64,000 nt of DNA from Ancylobacter moscoviensis (GCF_007559435.1 NZ_VMBP01000004.1:124001-188000), one strand, 5' to 3'; positions 39,957 to 49,406 are shown, counted from the stretch's first letter. The notes: generated from the letters alone by a model not told the origin. Numbers and translations: made by a program.

Positions 39957-40020
39957 AATGGCCGCGCCGGTCTGACCCCGCGCCGGTCTGACCCAAGGTC
40001 AAAAACAAGGCTGTAGAGGT

Positions 40021-40049
40021 AAAAAAAGAGGCGGGACTCAAGGTCCCGC
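40021..40049 (-). terminator. Strong intrinsic terminator, minus-strand orientation
   Basis: Stem GGCGGGAC / GTCCCGCC (40029-40036 and 40042-40049), five-base loop; on the minus strand it is followed by TC and six T's (40026-40021). On the plus strand the following sequence (CGCTTGTTT) is much less T-rich, so it may serve the mce-DUF1467 transcript weakly, but its best orientation is minus, where no protein gene precedes it. Confidence 0.75.
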
Positions 40050-40186
40050 CCGCTTGTTTGGCCGCCCGCACCTGATTCCGTGCCGTTTCGGCATCTGTCA
40101 GGGGGCTTTCTTAGCCGTTATTCCTCCCGAGACCTGGACCGATCATCACGCTCCGAGAAGCGATCAGCGGACCTCTTTCTAGAGGC
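40021..40186 (-). ncRNA. Candidate structured small RNA (about 165 nt)
   Basis: Minus-strand unit with promoter-like boxes ATGACA (40215-40220) and TCTAAG (40193-40198) separated by 16 bases, followed by hairpins GGCCTCT/AGAGGTC (40170-40187), GGCT/AGCC (40104-40116) and TGCCG/CGGCA (40081-40093), and ending at the intrinsic terminator 40021-40049. In the first hairpin one pair is G-U on the minus strand but would be A-C on the plus strand, which favours minus-strand transcription. It does not show the SRP, tmRNA or RNase P signatures I looked for. Ends are approximate and the identity unknown. Confidence 0.45.
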
Positions 40187-40192
40187 CGGCAC

Positions 40193-40220
40193 CTTAGAGC
40201 AAAAAATGCGGCCTTGTCAT
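40193..40220 (-). promoter_or_regulatory. Candidate promoter of the minus-strand small RNA
   Basis: Minus-strand ATGACA (40215-40220) and TCTAAG (40193-40198), 16-base spacer; five of six and four of six consensus matches. It would start transcription near 40186. Confidence 0.4.
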
Positions 40221-40406
40221 CCTTGCGTCGCAATAGAACGATGGTGCGATGCAATAGAATTAGGCTGCGTTCCGTGGCCGAAGCCTGAAGTTCAGGCAGA
40301 GGCGGGCGGGGGCGGTGCGCAAGGGCTTGTGTTTTTCTGACCGATCCGGTTTCACTCCGCCATCCTTGCCGCGCGCCGCCGGCAGACGAATCGTGAGTTT
40401 CCGCTG

Positions 40407-41729
40407 ATGCGCCTTTCCCGCTACTTCCTTCCCATCCTCCGCGAAGTCCCGAAGGAAGCGGAAATCGTTTCGCACCGCCTCATGCTGCGCGCCGGCATGA
40501 TCCGTCAGGAGAGCGCCGGCATCTATGCCTGGCTGCCGCTGGGCAAGCGCGTTCTGGACAAGATCTGCAACGTCATCCGCGAGGAGCAGAACCGTTCGGG
40601 CGCCATCGAGATCATGATGCCGACCATCCAGTCGGCCGACCTCTGGCGCGAGAGCGGGCGTTACGACGACTACGGCAAGGAGATGCTGCGCATCAAGGAC
40701 CGGCACGAGCGCGACATGCTCTACGGGCCGACCAATGAGGAGATGCTCACCGAGATCGTCCGCGCCTATGTGAAGTCCTACAAGGACCTGCCGCTGAACC
40801 TCTACCATATCCAGTGGAAGTTCCGCGACGAGGTGCGCCCGCGCTTCGGCGTCATGCGCTCGCGCGAGTTCCTGATGAAGGACGCTTATTCGATCGACCT
40901 CGATTTCGAGAACGCGGTCATCGCCTACAACCGCATGTTCGTCGCCTATCTGCGCACCTTTGCGCGCCTTGGCCTCAAGGCGATCCCGATGGTCGCCGAC
41001 ACCGGCCCCATCGGCGGCAACCACAGCCACGAATTCATCATCCTCGCCTCCACCGGCGAGAGCCAGGTGTTCTGCCATTCCGACTATCTCGAAATGGACA
41101 CGCCCGGCAGCGATGTCGACTTCCAGGACCCGTCGTCTCTGCAAACCATCGTGAACCGCTGGACCAGCCTTTATGCGGCCACGGAAGAGAAGCATGACGA
41201 GGCGGCGTTCGCGGCGATTCCGGACGGTCAGCGTCTGTCCGCGCGCGGCATCGAGGTCGGTCACATCTTCTATTTCGGCACCAAATATTCCGAGCCCATG
41301 AACGCCACCGTCGCCGGCCCGGACGGCGTGGAGCGGCCCGTCCACATGGGCTCCTACGGCATCGGCCCCTCGCGTCTCGCCGCGGCCATCATCGAGGCCT
41401 CGCACGACGAGAACGGCATCATCTGGCCGGAGGCCATCGCGCCGTTCCGCGTTGGTCTGCTGAACCTCAAGGTGGGCGATGCGGCGACCGACGCGGCCTG
41501 CGACGCGATCTATGCCGAGCTGGTCTCGCGCAATATCGACGTGCTCTACGACGACACGGACGAGCGTCCCGGCTCGAAGTTCGCCACGGCCGACCTCATC
41601 GGCCTGCCCTGGCAGATCATCGTCGGGCCGAAGGGCCTGGCGAACGGCATGGTGGAACTGAAGCGTCGGGCGGATGGCTCGCGCGAAACGCTGCCGATCA
41701 CGGCAGCGCTGGCGCGGATCATCGGCTGA
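40407..41729 (+). CDS. proS: Prolyl-tRNA synthetase, short form
   Basis: A 440-residue class II synthetase that charges tRNA-Pro. Motif 2 '[24 protein letters not shown]' (key residues R, F, R, E, D), motif 3 '[14 protein letters not shown]' and a C-terminal anticodon-binding domain are present. Typical bacterial ProRS (about 570 residues) has a ~180-residue editing insert between motifs 2 and 3; here it is absent, as in other alphaproteobacteria. Editing of Ala-tRNA-Pro must then rely on a separate ProXp-type enzyme. The start at 40407 has no strong ribosome binding site but gives the usual N-terminus '[11 protein letters not shown]'. Confidence 0.95.
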   Translation: MRLSRYFLPILREVPKEAEIVSHRLMLRAGMIRQESAGIYAWLPLGKRVLDKICNVIREEQNRSGAIEIMMPTIQSADLWRESGRYDDYGKEMLRIKDRHERDMLYGPTNEEMLTEIVRAYVKSYKDLPLNLYHIQWKFRDEVRPRFGVMRSREFLMKDAYSIDLDFENAVIAYNRMFVAYLRTFARLGLKAIPMVADTGPIGGNHSHEFIILASTGESQVFCHSDYLEMDTPGSDVDFQDPSSLQTIVNRWTSLYAATEEKHDEAAFAAIPDGQRLSARGIEVGHIFYFGTKYSEPMNATVAGPDGVERPVHMGSYGIGPSRLAAAIIEASHDENGIIWPEAIAPFRVGLLNLKVGDAATDAACDAIYAELVSRNIDVLYDDTDERPGSKFATADLIGLPWQIIVGPKGLANGMVELKRRADGSRETLPITAALARIIG

Positions 41730-41774
41730 ACGCAGGCAGCGATCTCGACAGGCGGGGCGCACGGCGGAGCAGGC

Positions 41775-43094
41775 ATGGCGGCACGGAGCGAAGCGCGTCG
41801 GGTGAAGGAAGCACAGGCGCGCCCCGACGAGGAGCCGACCGGCTCGCGGCCGTTCAGCGCGTTCGAATGGATGCTGTCGCTGCGCTATCTCAGGGCGCGG
41901 CGCAAGGAAGGCTTCATCTCGGTCATCGCCGGGTTCTCCTTCCTCGGCATCATGCTGGGCGTCGCTACGCTCATCATCGTCATGGCGGTGATGAACGGCT
42001 TCCGCACCGAACTCCTGTCGAAGATCCTCGGCCTCAACGGCCACATGCTGGTGCAGCCGATCGACGGGCCGCTGACGGATTACGACGCGGTCGCCAAGCG
42101 CATCGCCGGCGTGCCGGGCGTCAAGTTCGCGGTGCCGCTGGTCGAGGGGCAGGCTCTGGCCTCCTCCGCCTACGGGGCCGGCGGCGTGCTGGTGCGCGGT
42201 CTCTCGGAGGCGAACCTGCGCGCGCTCCCCGCCATCGGAGCGAACATCCGCACCGGCACGCTGGAAGGCTTCGACAGTGGCACGGGGATCGCCATCGGCA
42301 AGCGCCTTGCCGACCAGCTCTCGCTGCAGGCGGGTGACAACCTCACCCTCGTCGCGCCGCGCGGGGCGGTGACACCGATGGGCACGACGCCGCGCATCAA
42401 GGTTTACAAGATCGCGGCGGTGTTCGAGATCGGCATGTCGGAATACGACAGCGCCTTCGTCTTCATGCCGCTGGCGGAGAGTCAGGCCTATTTCAACAAG
42501 GATGGCGACGTCACCGCCATCGAGGTCTACATCGACAAGCCGGACGACGTGGAACGCTACCGCTCCGCCGTGCAGGCGGCAGCCGAGCGGCCGATCTACA
42601 TCGTCGACTGGCGCCAGCGGAACGCCACCTTCTTCAACGCGCTGCAGGTCGAGCGGAACGTGATGTTCCTCATCCTGACGCTGATCGTGGTGGTCGCGGC
42701 CTTCAATATCGTCTCCGGCCTCAACATGCTGGTGAAGGATAAGGGGCGCGATATCGGCATCCTGCGCACCATGGGTGCGACGCGCGGGGCGATCATGCGG
42801 GTCTTCCTCGTCACCGGCGCCGCCATCGGCGTCGTTGGCACCATCGCCGGCTTCCTGCTCGGGCTGGTGGTGTGCCTGAACGTGGAGGAAATCCGCCAGT
42901 TCATTTCCTGGCTCACCGCAACCGAGCTCTTCTCGCCCGAGCTCTATTATCTCAGCCGCCTGCCCGCCGAGATGAACGCCGGCGAGACCGCGACCGTCGT
43001 GCTGACCGCGCTCGTCCTGTCCTTCCTCGCTCCGCTCTACCCCTCGTGGCGCGCCGCGCGCCTCGATCCGGTGGAAGCGCTACGCTACGAATAG
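41775..43094 (+). CDS. lolC: Lipoprotein-releasing system permease LolC/E
   Basis: A 439-residue membrane component of the LolCDE ABC transporter, which extracts mature lipoproteins from the inner membrane for transfer to LolA. Layout: cytoplasmic N-terminus, helix 1 (about residues 50-72, '[20 protein letters not shown]'), a large periplasmic domain, and three C-terminal helices ('[27 protein letters not shown]' region). As only one permease gene is next to lolD, it probably forms a homodimer, common outside gammaproteobacteria. Confidence 0.93.
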   Translation: MAARSEARRVKEAQARPDEEPTGSRPFSAFEWMLSLRYLRARRKEGFISVIAGFSFLGIMLGVATLIIVMAVMNGFRTELLSKILGLNGHMLVQPIDGPLTDYDAVAKRIAGVPGVKFAVPLVEGQALASSAYGAGGVLVRGLSEANLRALPAIGANIRTGTLEGFDSGTGIAIGKRLADQLSLQAGDNLTLVAPRGAVTPMGTTPRIKVYKIAAVFEIGMSEYDSAFVFMPLAESQAYFNKDGDVTAIEVYIDKPDDVERYRSAVQAAAERPIYIVDWRQRNATFFNALQVERNVMFLILTLIVVVAAFNIVSGLNMLVKDKGRDIGILRTMGATRGAIMRVFLVTGAAIGVVGTIAGFLLGLVVCLNVEEIRQFISWLTATELFSPELYYLSRLPAEMNAGETATVVLTALVLSFLAPLYPSWRAARLDPVEALRYE

Positions 43095-43104
43095 GGGACC
43101 GGTC

Positions 43105-43797
43105 GTGTCCGCATCGCCGCAGACCGTACTCCGGCTGGAACAGATCGAACGCCGCTACATGCAGGGCGAAGGTACGCTCGACATTCTGCGCGGCGCCGAT
43201 TTCACCGTTATGGAAGGCCAGTCGGTGGCACTCGTGGCGCCGTCCGGCACGGGCAAGTCCACGCTCCTCCACGTCGCCGGTCTGCTGGAGCATCAGGATG
43301 CCGGGGAGGTCTATATCGGCGGCAAGGCGACGGCAGGCCTGCCGGATGCCGAGCGTACCCGTATCCGACGGGTCGACGTCGGCTTCGTCTACCAGTTCCA
43401 TCACCTCCTGCCGGAATTCTCTGCGCAGGAAAACGTGATGCTGCCCCAGATGATCCGGGGTCTGTCGAAGCGCGAGGCGGCGGTGCGCGCGAAGGAACTG
43501 CTCGGCTATCTCGGCCTCGGCAAGAGGCTCGATCACCGGCCGGGCGAACTGTCGGGCGGCGAGCAGCAGCGTGTCGCCATTGCGCGTGCCGTGGCCAATG
43601 CCCCGCGCGTGCTATTGGCGGACGAGCCGACGGGAAATCTCGATCCGCACACGGCCGACCATGTCTTTCATGCCCTGTCCCAGCTTGTCGAGGCGACCGG
43701 CCTCGCGGCGGTGATCGCGACCCACAATCTCGAGCTCGCGGGGCGCATGCACCGTCGCGTGACGCTGCAGGACGGGCAAGTCGTGGAATTGCCATAG
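43105..43797 (+). CDS. lolD: Lipoprotein-releasing system ATPase LolD
   Basis: A 230-residue ABC ATPase energising lipoprotein release. Walker A 'APSGTGKST' (about residues 46-54), signature 'LSGGEQQR', Walker B '[12 protein letters not shown]', and 'ATHNLELA'. The GTG start at 43105 follows AGGGGACC. It lies 10 bases after lolC. Confidence 0.95.
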   Translation: MSASPQTVLRLEQIERRYMQGEGTLDILRGADFTVMEGQSVALVAPSGTGKSTLLHVAGLLEHQDAGEVYIGGKATAGLPDAERTRIRRVDVGFVYQFHHLLPEFSAQENVMLPQMIRGLSKREAAVRAKELLGYLGLGKRLDHRPGELSGGEQQRVAIARAVANAPRVLLADEPTGNLDPHTADHVFHALSQLVEATGLAAVIATHNLELAGRMHRRVTLQDGQVVELP

Positions 43798-43877
43798 ACC
43801 TTGCCGTCGTCGCTCCTGTTCGGCGGTAATCTCATGCTATTCTCACCCGCAGCGCCGTAGCGCTCCGGAGTGTCGCC

Positions 43878-44336
43878 ATGCTGGACCGTCTTCTCCAGTA
43901 CGATCACATGACATTGCTGGCGGGCGCCGTCGCGGGTGCGGTTGCCCTCATCATCCTGCTGCGCTGGGTCGGCCAGCGCGTCGTCGTGCCGAAAACGCGT
44001 CTGGCGCTCGTGGGCGACGGCTCCTTCGACTACGACATTGCCGGAACGGACGGCCATCAGCCCGTCCTCGCCCGCATCGCCGGCCGGACGCCATCGTCTC
44101 TGGGTGAGGAATGCATCGCCGAACTCCTGACGGCTGTCACCAAAGCTGGCGAGGTCGAGGCGATCGTCGTCCATGTCGAAGGCGCCCGCGTGGGAGAGAT
44201 CCCGGCACGCGACCTTCTTCATTTTCACGCGGCGGCGAAAGGGCGGCCGGCGCGTTGCGAGGCGGTGGTGCTGCGCGGCCATGCAGAAGATCTGCGGGTC
44301 CGGCTCGATGTCGCGTGGCCTCCGCGGCTGAGCTAG
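43878..44336 (+). CDS. Unknown membrane-anchored protein with HIRAN-like cassette
   Basis: A 152-residue protein with an N-terminal membrane helix (about residues 13-29, 'LLAGAVAGAVALIILL') and a soluble C-terminal part. The segment 'EAIVVHVEGARVGEIPARDLLHFH' (about residues 93-116; key V, G100-R102-type turn, VG, P) followed by 'RCEAVVLRG' resembles, by eye, the 'V.VdG..VGyL.r..A' cassette of HIRAN-like domains. Ribosome binding site CGGAG is 9 bases upstream. It lies 80 bases after lolD in the same direction and before dnaE. I do not recognise the family with confidence. A minus-strand frame covers the same bases but looks like a shadow. Confidence 0.6.
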   Translation: MLDRLLQYDHMTLLAGAVAGAVALIILLRWVGQRVVVPKTRLALVGDGSFDYDIAGTDGHQPVLARIAGRTPSSLGEECIAELLTAVTKAGEVEAIVVHVEGARVGEIPARDLLHFHAAAKGRPARCEAVVLRGHAEDLRVRLDVAWPPRLS

Positions 44337-44678
44337 CCGGACTGTCCGTTTTCCTTTCTGCTCGCGGGAATCGGCGTGCCGCCGGGCACCGCCGTTTGCC
44401 ATTTGTCAACCATAGACTGGAACGAAAGAGGAACATGGCTTGATTGTGGGGGTTGCGGGAGTCATGTTCTCTGTATGTTCCATGGAGGTCGACATGATCC
44501 GCATCCTCGTTCAGGAAGTTGCCGCGCTCACATCCATCGGGCTGTTCGTTGCCATGATCGGCATCTGGGCAGGGGTCATCACCGGCGTCTGAGGACAGCG
44601 GGGAGGACAGCCCCGCATGGGTGGACGCGGCGCCGTCGCATGCTCACCATCTAGACGGCGAGTCGCGGGAGGAAAGAA
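44337..44678 (+). other. Intergenic region before dnaE
   Basis: A 342-base gap containing a small open frame at 44494-44592 (listed separately). Possible promoter boxes TTGCGG (44453) and TATGTT (44474) are 15 bases apart and lie just before that small gene. The dnaE ribosome binding site GGGAGGAAAG is at 44668-44677. Frame 44376-44654 gives a His/Arg-rich product that I do not consider real. Confidence 0.5.
44494..44592 (+). CDS. Membrane microprotein of 32 residues
   Basis: A short frame with start ATG 44494, a near-perfect Shine-Dalgarno GGAGG (44484-44488) at five-base spacing, and stop TGA at 44590-44592. The product begins 'MIRILVQEVAALTSIG' and continues with a hydrophobic helix 'LFVAMIGIWAGVI' to 'TGV', a plausible single-span membrane peptide. 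It is followed 86 bases later by dnaE in the same direction. No known family was recognised. Translation is likely given the ribosome binding site, but is unproven. Confidence 0.6.
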   Translation: MIRILVQEVAALTSIGLFVAMIGIWAGVITGV

Positions 44679-47600
44679 ATGGCTGAGGCTGATGTCGGGT
44701 TCGTTCATCTGCATGTCCATTCCGCCTTCTCGCTGCTCGAAGGGGCGCTGACCATCGGCAAGCTGGCCGAGCTCGCCAAGAAGGATCGGCAGCCTGCCAT
44801 CGCGCTCACCGACACGGGCAATCTGTTCGGTGCGCTGGAATTCTCCGAGAAGATGGCCGGAAGCGGCATCCAGCCGATACTCGGCTGCTCGCTCGCGGTG
44901 GACGTGCCCGGCCCCGCGCCACGTGGCCCAGCAGGGCAGGAGCGCCCGCGCATCGCTCTGCTCGCCGCCAGTGAGCAGGGGTGGAAGAATCTGATGGAGC
45001 TCGTCTCGCGCTCCTATCTCGACACCGCCTCGGACGGCGCTCCCCACATCAAGCTCGATTGGCTGCAGGGCTTTTCCGACGGCCTGATCGTTCTTACCGG
45101 CGGTCCCGCGGGTCCCGTGGACCGTGCGCTCGCCGCGGGTAGTGCGGATCTTGCCGAGCAGAGGCTGGTCGCGCTTTCCGAGCTGTTCGGCGACCGGCTC
45201 TATGTCGAAGTCCAGCGCCATGGCGTTGCCGACGAGCGCAAGGTCGAGCCGGCACTGATCGAACTCGCCTACCGGCTCGAGCTGCCGCTCGTGGCGACCA
45301 ATGAGCCGTTCTTCGCGGCGCAGGAAGACTACGAGGCCCATGACGCGCTGATCTGCATCGCGGAGGGGCGGCTGGTGGCCGAACCCGACCGCCGCCAGCT
45401 CACCCCTGAGCACCGGTTCCGCACCAGGGCCGAGATGACGGCGCTGTTCGCAGACCTGCCCGAGGCGCTCGCCAACACCGTCGAGATCGCGCGGCGTTGC
45501 GCCTACCGTCCGCGCACGGTCAAGCCGATCCTGCCGCGCTTCACCATGGAGCGCGACGAGGCGGAGGAACTGCGGGTACAGGCGGAGGAGGGGCTCCGGC
45601 GGCGACTGGCGATCCACGGCCCGGCGCATGGGCTGGCGGAAAAGGACTACGAGGATCGCCTCGCCTTCGAGCTCGGCATCATCGAGAAGATGAAGTTTCC
45701 CGGCTACTTCCTTATCGTGTCGGACTTCATCAAATGGGCGAAGGCACAGGGCATTCCGGTGGGGCCGGGCCGTGGATCGGGTGCCGGCTCGCTGGTCGCC
45801 TATTCGCTCACCATCACCGATCTGGATCCGCTGCGCTTCGGCCTGCTGTTCGAGCGCTTCCTGAATCCCGAGCGCGTGTCCATGCCGGACTTCGATATCG
45901 ACTTCTGCCAGGAGCGTCGCGACGAGGTTATTCGGTATGTGCAACAGCGCTACGGTCGCGATCAGGTAGCGCAGATCATCACCTTCGGTACGTTGCAGGC
46001 GCGCGGCGTGCTGCGCGACGTCGGCCGCGTGCTGGAGATGCCCTACGGGCAGGTCGACAAACTCTGCAAGCTGGTGCCGCAGAATCCGGCCAACCCGGTG
46101 ACGCTGAAGCAGGCGATCGGCGACGAGCCGCGCTTGCAGGCGGAAAGTGAAGCAAACCCCGTCGTGAAGCGGGCTTTCGACATTGCTACCAAGCTCGAAG
46201 GCCTGAACCGCCACGCCTCGACCCATGCGGCGGGCATCGTGATCGGCGACCGGCCGCTGGCCAAGCTCGTGCCGCTCTACCGCGATCCGCGCTCCGACAT
46301 GCCGGTCACGCAGTACAACATGAAATGGGTCGAGCAGGCCGGTCTGGTGAAGTTCGACTTCCTCGGCCTGAAGACTCTCACCGTGTTGCAAACGGCGGTG
46401 CGTCTGGTTGCACAGCGTGGCATCCAGCTCGACCTGTCGACTATCCCACTGGGCGACGAGAAGACCTACGCCATGCTGACGCGGGGCGAGACGGTCGGCG
46501 TGTTCCAGGTGGAAAGCGCGGGCATGCGCCGCGCCCTCGTCGACATGAAACCGGACCGGCTGGAGGACATCATCGCGCTCGTCGCGCTCTACCGTCCGGG
46601 CCCGATGGCCAACATTCCGGTGTATTGCGCGGTGAAGAACGGCCAGGAGAAGGCGGCCTATGCCCATCCCGCGCTGGAAGCGAGCCTGAAGGAAACTTAC
46701 GGCGTCATCATCTACCAGGAACAGGTGATGCAGATCGCGCAGACGCTGTCCGGCTATTCGCTGGGCGAGGCGGATCTGCTGCGGCGCGCCATGGGCAAGA
46801 AGATCCGCGCCGAGATGGACAAGCAGCGTGAGCGCTTCGTCACCGGCGCGGTGGAGCGCGGCGTGCCCAAGGCCAAGGCGTCGGAAATCTTCGACCTGCT
46901 CGCCAAGTTCGCCGACTACGGCTTCAACAAGAGCCATGCCGCCGCCTATGCGCTGGTCTCGTACCAGACCGCCTATATGAAGGCGAACTACGCCACGGAA
47001 TTCCTTGCCGCGTCGATGACGCTCGACATGGGCAACACCGACAAGCTGGCGGAATTCCGCCAGGAATCGCAGCGGCTCGGCATCGAGGTGGTGCCGCCCT
47101 CGGTCAACCACTCCGGCCGGGAGTTCGCGGTGAAGGACGGGCGCATCCTCTACGCGCTCGCCGCCATCAAGGGCGTGGGCGTGCATGCGGTGGACGCCAT
47201 CGTCGAGGCGCGGGGCGACCGGCCCTTCGCCAGCCTTTCGGACTTCGCCTCGCGCATCAACGCCAAAGCGCTGAACAAGCGCACCATGGAGAGCCTCGTC
47301 AACGCCGGGGCCTTCGATGCGCTGGAGCCGAACCGCGCCCGCGCGACGGCGGCGATCGAACCGATTCTCGCCCATGCCGCTTCGGTGGGGGCGGAGGTGG
47401 CTTCCGGTCAATGGAACATGTTCGGCGGGCCCGCGCAGGCGACGGAGCTGCCGATACCCAACACCGCGCCGTGGCTGCCGGCCGAGAAGCTGCAGCGCGA
47501 ATATGATTCCATCGGCTTCTTCCTCACCGGCCACCCGCTCGACGACTACGGCAAGGCGCTGGAGCGGCTGCGCGTGCAGCGCTGGACCGATTTCACCCGC

Positions 47601-48113
47601 TCGGTGCGTGCCGGCTCCATCGCCGGGCGCCTCGCCGCGACCGTGGTGAGCCGGCAGGAGAGGCGCACCAAGACCGGCAACAAGATGGGCATCGTCGGCC
47701 TGTCCGATCCTTCCGGGCAGTTCGAGGCGGTGCTGTTCTCCGAGACGCTGGCGCAGTTCCGCGAGCTTCTGGAGCCCGGCAAGGCGCTGCTTCTGCAGGT
47801 CTCGGCGGAGCTGCAGGGCGAGGATGTGCGCGCCCGCATCCAGACGGCCGAACCGCTCGACCAGGCGGCCTCGAAGATGCAGAAGAGCATGCGTATCTTC
47901 TTGCGCTCGCCCGATCCGCTGGAAAGCGTCGCCTCGCGCCTCGGCTCTCTCGCCAGCGGACGCGGGGACGGGGAGGTGGCGCTGGTACTGCTGCTCGGCG
48001 AACAGGGCGCAACGGAGGTGGAAGTGAAGCTTCCCGGCCGCTACAGCCTGTCGCCCCAGATCGCCGGGGCCCTCAAGGCGGTTCCCGGCGTGGTCGCCGT
48101 CGAGGCGCATTGA
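44679..48113 (+). CDS. dnaE: DNA polymerase III subunit alpha
   Basis: A 1144-residue C-family replicative polymerase. The N-terminal PHP domain shows 'FVHLHVHSAFSLLEGA'; the palm carries the catalytic aspartates in 'MPDFDIDFCQERRDEV' (about residues 404-419) and 'GPGRGSGAGSLVAY' upstream; 'NKSHAAAYALVSYQTAYMKA' lies in the finger region; an OB-fold ('IVGLSDPSGQFEAVLF') is near the C-terminus. This is the DnaE1-type length. Strong ribosome binding site. A 1216-residue frame exists on the opposite strand but is a GC-codon shadow. Confidence 0.97.
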   Translation: MAEADVGFVHLHVHSAFSLLEGALTIGKLAELAKKDRQPAIALTDTGNLFGALEFSEKMAGSGIQPILGCSLAVDVPGPAPRGPAGQERPRIALLAASEQGWKNLMELVSRSYLDTASDGAPHIKLDWLQGFSDGLIVLTGGPAGPVDRALAAGSADLAEQRLVALSELFGDRLYVEVQRHGVADERKVEPALIELAYRLELPLVATNEPFFAAQEDYEAHDALICIAEGRLVAEPDRRQLTPEHRFRTRAEMTALFADLPEALANTVEIARRCAYRPRTVKPILPRFTMERDEAEELRVQAEEGLRRRLAIHGPAHGLAEKDYEDRLAFELGIIEKMKFPGYFLIVSDFIKWAKAQGIPVGPGRGSGAGSLVAYSLTITDLDPLRFGLLFERFLNPERVSMPDFDIDFCQERRDEVIRYVQQRYGRDQVAQIITFGTLQARGVLRDVGRVLEMPYGQVDKLCKLVPQNPANPVTLKQAIGDEPRLQAESEANPVVKRAFDIATKLEGLNRHASTHAAGIVIGDRPLAKLVPLYRDPRSDMPVTQYNMKWVEQAGLVKFDFLGLKTLTVLQTAVRLVAQRGIQLDLSTIPLGDEKTYAMLTRGETVGVFQVESAGMRRALVDMKPDRLEDIIALVALYRPGPMANIPVYCAVKNGQEKAAYAHPALEASLKETYGVIIYQEQVMQIAQTLSGYSLGEADLLRRAMGKKIRAEMDKQRERFVTGAVERGVPKAKASEIFDLLAKFADYGFNKSHAAAYALVSYQTAYMKANYATEFLAASMTLDMGNTDKLAEFRQESQRLGIEVVPPSVNHSGREFAVKDGRILYALAAIKGVGVHAVDAIVEARGDRPFASLSDFASRINAKALNKRTMESLVNAGAFDALEPNRARATAAIEPILAHAASVGAEVASGQWNMFGGPAQATELPIPNTAPWLPAEKLQREYDSIGFFLTGHPLDDYGKALERLRVQRWTDFTRSVRAGSIAGRLAATVVSRQERRTKTGNKMGIVGLSDPSGQFEAVLFSETLAQFRELLEPGKALLLQVSAELQGEDVRARIQTAEPLDQAASKMQKSMRIFLRSPDPLESVASRLGSLASGRGDGEVALVLLLGEQGATEVEVKLPGRYSLSPQIAGALKAVPGVVAVEAH

Positions 48114-48166
48114 GCGGATGAAGGGGTAGGTCCGGCGCGTTGCCCGGCGGTAGAGCCACACGGCGC

Positions 48167-48195
48167 TTGCGTGTCGGGGTGTGGTCCCTTATAAG
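48167..48195 (+). promoter_or_regulatory. Candidate sigma-70 promoter of rpsB
   Basis: TTGCGT (48167-48172), 17-base spacer, TATAAG (48190-48195). It lies about 145 bases before the rpsB start, leaving a GC-rich leader of about 135 bases that could carry autoregulation by S2. Confidence 0.6.
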
Positions 48196-48339
48196 CCGCG
48201 CCATTCCGCACGCGGACTCGCGGCCGGGCTCCCATTGTCGTGACTTGTGACGGTGGGTGCCTATCGGTCGCTCCGGTGCCGTAGCCGAATCCCTCGGCAC
48301 GGCCATGTCCGCGGAGGCTCAACCGGACGAGAGACGACA

Positions 48340-49338
48340 ATGGCGCTTCCTGAATTCTCCATGCGCCAGCTCCTGGAAGCTGGCGTGCACTTCGGGCATC
48401 AGTCCCACCGCTGGAACCCGAAGATGGCTCCCTTCATCTTCGGCACCCGCAACAACATCCACATCATCGACCTGGCCCAGACCGTGCCGGCGCTGCATCG
48501 CGCGCTGCAGGCGGTGTCCGACACCGTGGCCCGCGGCGGCCGCGTGCTGTTCGTCGGCACCAAGCGTCAGGCGGCGGATGCCGTGGCCGATGCGGCCAAG
48601 CGTTCGGCCCAGTACTACGTCAACTCCCGCTGGCTCGGCGGCATGCTGACGAACTGGAAGACCATTTCCCATTCGATCGCCCGCCTGAAGAAGCTGGAAG
48701 AGCTTCTGAATGCCGGCGAGGGCGTCGGCTACACCAAGAAGGAGCGCCTGACGCTCCAGCGCGAGAAGGAGAAGCTCGATCGCGCCCTTGGCGGTATCCG
48801 CGACATGGGCGGTATCCCGGACCTGCTGTTCGTGATCGACACCAACAAGGAAGACCTGGCCGTCGCCGAAGCGCGTCGCCTCGGCATTCCGGTCGCGGCG
48901 ATCCTCGACACCAACTGCGATCCGGACGGCATTGCTTTCCCGGTGCCGGGCAATGACGACGCCGGCCGCGCGATCAACCTCTATTGCGACCTGATCGCCC
49001 GTGCCGCCATCGACGGCATCGGCCGCGCCCAGGGCGATCTCGGCATCGACATCGGCGCCGCCGATGCGCCGCTCGTCGAGGATCTGCCGGCCGAGACCGT
49101 CTGGTCGGGCTTCGAGCCGCTCTCCGGCCCGCGCGGCATTGCCGACGACCTGAAGAAGCTGACCGGCGTGTCGCCGGCGATCGAGAAGAAGCTGACCGAT
49201 CTCGGCATCTTCCACTATTCGCAGATCGCTGGCCTGAATGCCGACGACGCTCACCGTCTCGGTGAGGAAGTCGGTCTTCCGGGCCGTGTCGACGGCTGGA
49301 TCGCGCAGGCCAAGGAGCTGACCGCCGAGGTCGAGTGA
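48340..49338 (+). CDS. rpsB: 30S ribosomal protein S2 with C-terminal HhH-like tail
   Basis: A 332-residue S2. The core has '[22 protein letters not shown]' (key residues G15, H17-F18-G19-H20), 'GGMLTNWKT' and '[18 protein letters not shown]'. E. coli S2 is 241 residues; the extra ~80 residues here end in '[22 protein letters not shown]' (split at about residue 270-290, with the [10 protein letters not shown] turn) and '[19 protein letters not shown]', a helix-hairpin-helix-like domain found at the end of S2 and L21 in some alphaproteobacteria. The start is at 48340; the open frame extends upstream to 48247 without a ribosome binding site. tsf follows. Confidence 0.95.
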   Translation: MALPEFSMRQLLEAGVHFGHQSHRWNPKMAPFIFGTRNNIHIIDLAQTVPALHRALQAVSDTVARGGRVLFVGTKRQAADAVADAAKRSAQYYVNSRWLGGMLTNWKTISHSIARLKKLEELLNAGEGVGYTKKERLTLQREKEKLDRALGGIRDMGGIPDLLFVIDTNKEDLAVAEARRLGIPVAAILDTNCDPDGIAFPVPGNDDAGRAINLYCDLIARAAIDGIGRAQGDLGIDIGAADAPLVEDLPAETVWSGFEPLSGPRGIADDLKKLTGVSPAIEKKLTDLGIFHYSQIAGLNADDAHRLGEEVGLPGRVDGWIAQAKELTAEVE

Positions 49339-49406
49339 CCACGGCGCCGGTTTCGCAACGGCGTCACATGCGGGCGCCAAACGTTTGGGCGTCAGCCTTT
49401 GCATTG

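Larger units (their letters stand above)
39957..40406 (+). other. Long intergenic region between DUF1467 and proS genes
   Basis: A 450-base gap of lower GC content than its surroundings. No protein-coding frame here is convincing: the 40080-40340 frame has an untypical Cys/Trp-rich product and no ribosome binding site. It contains a strong hairpin with a six-T tract on the minus strand and several smaller hairpins, described as a candidate small RNA. The proS promoter must also lie here but was not identified. Confidence 0.6.

Noticed and set aside
40081-40150. Signal recognition particle RNA, suggested by a CAGGTC...GGGAGG-like stretch on the minus strand
   Set aside because: The conserved SRP domain IV loops (GGAA tetraloop with flanking internal loops) are not present when the sequence is laid out.
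40080-40340. An 86-residue frame before proS
   Set aside because: Atypical codons and amino acids (Cys/Trp-rich), no Shine-Dalgarno, and it overlaps the structured minus-strand RNA candidate.
44511-48161. A 1216-residue open frame on the minus strand opposite dnaE
   Set aside because: It is the complementary shadow of a GC-rich gene; the product is His/Arg/Gly-rich without domains, and dnaE on the plus strand is unmistakable.
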